Origin: Clostridia bacterium
GTDB lineage: Bacteria; Bacillota; Clostridia; Monoglobales; Monoglobaceae
Assembly (NCBI GenBank): GCA_017409575.1
Contig: JAFQSM010000074.1
Span: 1-64,000, forward strand
DNA: 64,000 bases
Reading direction: 5' to 3'
Below are positions 61,654-64,000 of this stretch, in pieces. The notes beneath the pieces were generated by a model. It was not told the origin of the DNA. It saw only the letters and a list, made by a program, of their open reading frames with translations, and made no database searches. The translations under genes and the position numbers were made by a program. How positions within the stretch are numbered: position 1 is the stretch's first letter; each line of letters starts with the position of its first letter.

Positions 61654-62790
61654 ATGTACGATATAGATTCTTTAAGACAGGAAATCGACAAAATTGATGC
61701 CGAACTTCTTCCTCTGTTTCTCAAAAGAATGAATTGCAGTCTTGGTATTGCAGAATACAAGCGGCAAAACAATCTGCCTGTTTTGGATAAGCAACGGGAA
61801 GAAAAAATATTAAATGACAAAATGTCAAAGGTAAGTGAGGAGCTCCGGATTCCTGTCCGTGATTTTTTTGCAGGAATAATGAAAATAAGCCGCAACGAAC
61901 AGACAAAGGCACTGGCTGACACTCAATACGCACTTTCGCTCCTTGACAATTTTGAAAATGCTACAGATGTCAAAAAACCGCTTGTTGCATACCAGGGCAT
62001 TCCCGGTTCAAACAGCGAAACAGCACTTATGCAGTTTTTTGGCGAGTCCTCTGAAAAAACCAATGTTATGACCTTTGCTGAGGTTCTGGACGCGGTAAAT
62101 GATAATAAAGCCGATTTTGGAGTTATACCGCTTGAAAACTCCTCTACCGGCTCAATTTCGGCAACTCTTGACCTGCTTGAAAAACGCAGTCTTTACATAG
62201 TCGGCGAAACAGAGGTAAACATCGACCACTGTCTTGTCGGGTTGCCTGCCGCAGAACTTCGGGATATCAAAAAAGTATACTCGCATGAGCAAGGATATAT
62301 GCAATGTAAGGCATTTTTTGCAAAACACCCCAAAATGCAATTCGAGCCATATCACAACACCGCATTGGCAGCAAAAATGATTGCCGGAAATGGCGACCCC
62401 TCCGTCGCTGCAATTTCGGACCGTCGTGCAGCTGAGCTCTATGGTCTTAAAATCCTTGCCGAAGGGATAAGCTCGATTGATGTAAATAAAACACGCTTTA
62501 TTGTAATTGCAAAAAAAGGTCAGCTTGCCCCGGAATTTGACAAAGTCAGCATACTTTTTACTCTTCCTGACCGAAGCGGTATTCTTAACGAAGTTTTGTC
62601 GGTTTTTGCGCAAAGCGGAGTAAATCTTTTGAAGATTGAGTCAAGGCCAAGCCGTGACGGGTCGTTTCATTATATGTTCTTTGTTGATTTTGAGGGCAAC
62701 TTGCAGGATGAAAAGATAAAAAATGTTATTTCGCAGCTTTTGAATATGACTGCATCACTCAAAATCCTGGGCAACTATAAATCCTGCTGA
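61654..62790 (+). CDS. pheA: bifunctional chorismate mutase/prephenate dehydratase
   Basis: A 378-residue P-protein: an AroQ-type chorismate mutase (about 1-90, LRQEIDKIDAELLPLFLKRM), prephenate dehydratase (about 108-285, YQGIPGSNSETA, IPLENSSTGSI and the NKTRFIVIA end of the domain) and a C-terminal ACT domain (about 298-372) with the phenylalanine-binding ESRPSRDGSFHYMFF motif. It commits chorismate to phenylalanine and should be feedback inhibited by Phe. Good GGAG site after a gap of 18 bases. Confidence 0.97.
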   Translation: MYDIDSLRQEIDKIDAELLPLFLKRMNCSLGIAEYKRQNNLPVLDKQREEKILNDKMSKVSEELRIPVRDFFAGIMKISRNEQTKALADTQYALSLLDNFENATDVKKPLVAYQGIPGSNSETALMQFFGESSEKTNVMTFAEVLDAVNDNKADFGVIPLENSSTGSISATLDLLEKRSLYIVGETEVNIDHCLVGLPAAELRDIKKVYSHEQGYMQCKAFFAKHPKMQFEPYHNTALAAKMIAGNGDPSVAAISDRRAAELYGLKILAEGISSIDVNKTRFIVIAKKGQLAPEFDKVSILFTLPDRSGILNEVLSVFAQSGVNLLKIESRPSRDGSFHYMFFVDFEGNLQDEKIKNVISQLLNMTASLKILGNYKSC

Positions 62791-62804
62791 GGAGGGGCTT
62801 TTAA

Positions 62805-63305
62805 ATGAAAAATATTGTCCTTATCGGCATGCCCGGCTCGGGCAAAACCACAATCGGCAAGCTTCTTGCAAAAAAACTTGGTCTTTTGTTTTTTGACTCG
62901 GACCAATATATTGAAGAAGCTCAAAACTTGACCATCCCCCAAATCTTTGAACAGTTTGACGAAGACCACTTCCGAAAGCTTGAAACCGACGCGCTTAAGG
63001 ACCTTTCTCAAAAAACAAACTCTGTGATATCAACGGGCGGCGGAATTGTGGAAAGGGAAGAAAATACCGATATTTTAAAAAAATCATCTGTTGTGATTTT
63101 TATAAACCGACCCCTAGAAAATCTTTTGAGTGATATTGACACAAAAAACAGACCGCTTCTGAAAAGCGGCAAAGAAAAACTTGTCGGTCTGTTTGAGCGA
63201 AGATTTGAGCTTTACAAAAAAGCCTGCCACGCCGAAGTTCTGAACAACGAATCTTTGGAAAATGTACTAAACAAAATAATAAGTGAGGTTTTGAAAAATG
63301 ACTAA
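62805..63305 (+). CDS. aroK: shikimate kinase
   Basis: A 166-residue P-loop kinase: Walker A GMPGSGKTTIGKLLAKKLG (about 6-24), substrate residues DSDQYIE, FRKLETDAL and STGGGIV, and a lid near KNRPLLK. It phosphorylates shikimate at O3. It overlaps aroQ by 8 bp. Confidence 0.96.
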   Translation: MKNIVLIGMPGSGKTTIGKLLAKKLGLLFFDSDQYIEEAQNLTIPQIFEQFDEDHFRKLETDALKDLSQKTNSVISTGGGIVEREENTDILKKSSVVIFINRPLENLLSDIDTKNRPLLKSGKEKLVGLFERRFELYKKACHAEVLNNESLENVLNKIISEVLKND

Positions 63306-63741
63306 AATTTTGGTAATAAACGGACCTAACCTGAATATGCTTGGTATTCGTGAGCCCGAAGTATATGGGAAAAAAACCTATGCTGATCTGGAAAACTATA
63401 TCGAGGAATACTGTCGCGAAAAAGGTGCCGAGGCAACCGTTCTGCAAAGCAATGGTGAGGGCGAGCTGATTGATTTTATCCATCATTCGCAAGGCAATTT
63501 TGACGGCATAGTTATAAACCCGGGCGCATACACCCACTACAGTTATGCCATCCGCGATGCACTTTCGTCAATCGAAGTTCCTGCCGTTGAGGTGCACATC
63601 AGCAACATTCACAAGCGCGAAGAATTTCGCCATACCTCTGTAACCTCTCCTTCATGCATCGGTCAAATTACCGGTCTTGGCTTTAAAGGATATCTTTTGG
63701 CGATTGATTATCTTTTGGAGGAGGCTTTAAAGCGTGACTAA
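63298..63741 (+). CDS. aroQ: type II 3-dehydroquinate dehydratase
   Basis: A 147-residue small dodecameric-type enzyme: INGPNLNMLGIREPEVYG with the catalytic Tyr, QSNGEGELIDFIH, INPGAYTHYSYAIRDAL and VHISNIHKREEFRHTS with the catalytic His. It dehydrates 3-dehydroquinate to 3-dehydroshikimate. Overlaps aroE by 8 bp. Confidence 0.97.
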   Translation: MTKILVINGPNLNMLGIREPEVYGKKTYADLENYIEEYCREKGAEATVLQSNGEGELIDFIHHSQGNFDGIVINPGAYTHYSYAIRDALSSIEVPAVEVHISNIHKREEFRHTSVTSPSCIGQITGLGFKGYLLAIDYLLEEALKRD

Positions 63742-64000
63742 ACTGCGTTTGGATGTTGTCGGCGACCCCATAAGTCACAGCAAGTCACCATATATTCACG
63801 AAACAGTTTTGAAAGAGCTTGGATTTGAGTACGAGTACCGGAAAGTACAGGTTAAAAAAGGTGAGCTTTCGAAATACCTGTTTGAAGCAAAAGCTCTTGG
63901 ACTGTGTGGATTCAACCTTACAATGCCTCACAAAACGGATATAATCCCTTTTCTTGATTCTATTGACGACGAAGCACTCCGTTTGGGCTCGGTCAATACA
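63734..64000 (+). CDS. aroE: shikimate dehydrogenase (partial, cut by window end)
   Basis: The first 89 codons of AroE, starting at GTG 63734 within the end of aroQ. The start TKLRLDVVGDPISHSKSPYIH carries the shikimate-binding SHSKSP motif; further on come GFNLTMPHK with the catalytic Lys and SIDDEALRLGSVNT. It reduces 3-dehydroshikimate to shikimate with NADPH. It completes the pathway from DAHP to Phe and Tyr precursors. Confidence 0.95.
   Translation, partial: MTKLRLDVVGDPISHSKSPYIHETVLKELGFEYEYRKVQVKKGELSKYLFEAKALGLCGFNLTMPHKTDIIPFLDSIDDEALRLGSVNT

Overview
The window reads as the chromosome of a Gram-positive anaerobe of the Bacillota, most likely class Clostridia. The evidence is the moderately AT-rich sequence, strong AGGAGG-type ribosome binding sites, frequent GTG and TTG starts, three T-box leaders, rho-independent terminators, DUF4363 and YetF-type proteins and CoA-ligase-rich anaerobic metabolism. 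No species can be named from the sequence alone.

Layout. 1-490: 5' end of a membrane protein gene, then an intergenic array of short hairpins. 490-3005: nagA and a ROK-like kinase (amino sugar use). 3246-7326: a creatininase-family hydrolase, an orphan member of the Anabaena sensory rhodopsin transducer family, a creatinase/M24-like protein with lost metal ligands, a divergent AraC regulator with a visible direct-repeat operator, and a DUF378 protein. 7396-9981: PqqD-like protein, OPT transporter and tRNA-Leu(CAG). 10074-11935: small membrane proteins, a lipoprotein and a MaoC-like protein.

11997-24302 is the most striking region. Three neighbouring operons each start with a T-box leader. 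The specifier codons read as Ile (ATC), Leu (CTC) and Phe (TTC). Each operon pairs a CoA ligase (AMP-forming) with a protein carrying an amino-acid-sensing domain (ACT, or the LeuA regulatory domain). A divergent aminotransferase fused to an HTH lies beside them. Because T-boxes switch genes on when the amino acid is scarce, I infer that these ligases activate 2-methylbutyrate, isovalerate and phenylacetate so that Ile, Leu and Phe can be rebuilt by reductive carboxylation and transamination. The 2-oxoacid:ferredoxin oxidoreductases this requires are not in the window.

24386-37413 is an integrated element of about 13 kb, inserted in the 3' end of lysS. It has a tyrosine integrase, an excisionase, arm-type repeats at both ends, a two-methyltransferase restriction-modification locus with two PD-(D/E)XK-like proteins, and a large SIR2-domain protein. 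It is a compact defence island with no conjugation genes. It supplies the last codons of lysS and a look-alike of the displaced terminator.

37382-54936 is mostly minus-strand housekeeping: lysS-greA, a CtpA protease, an EnvC-like protein, ftsX-ftsE, a PucR/CdaR-type regulator, topA, dprA, an rRNA methyltransferase, infC-rpmI-rplT (infC starts at ATA), trmB, and peptidoglycan-binding proteins including a SpoIID-like one. 54997-56063 encodes YetF-like and DUF4363 proteins.

56083-64000 is a complete aromatic amino acid operon (aroF-tyrA-aroB-aroA-aroC-pheA-aroK-aroQ-aroE, the last cut by the window end). Before it lies a classical ribosome-mediated attenuator: a 39-residue Phe/Tyr-rich leader peptide, a 10-bp antiterminator and a competing terminator. 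That design is well known in enterobacteria and unexpected in this lineage. Phenylalanine supply therefore appears to be controlled twice in this window by different RNA mechanisms: a Phe T-box on the phenylacetate-CoA ligase operon and a leader peptide on the shikimate operon.
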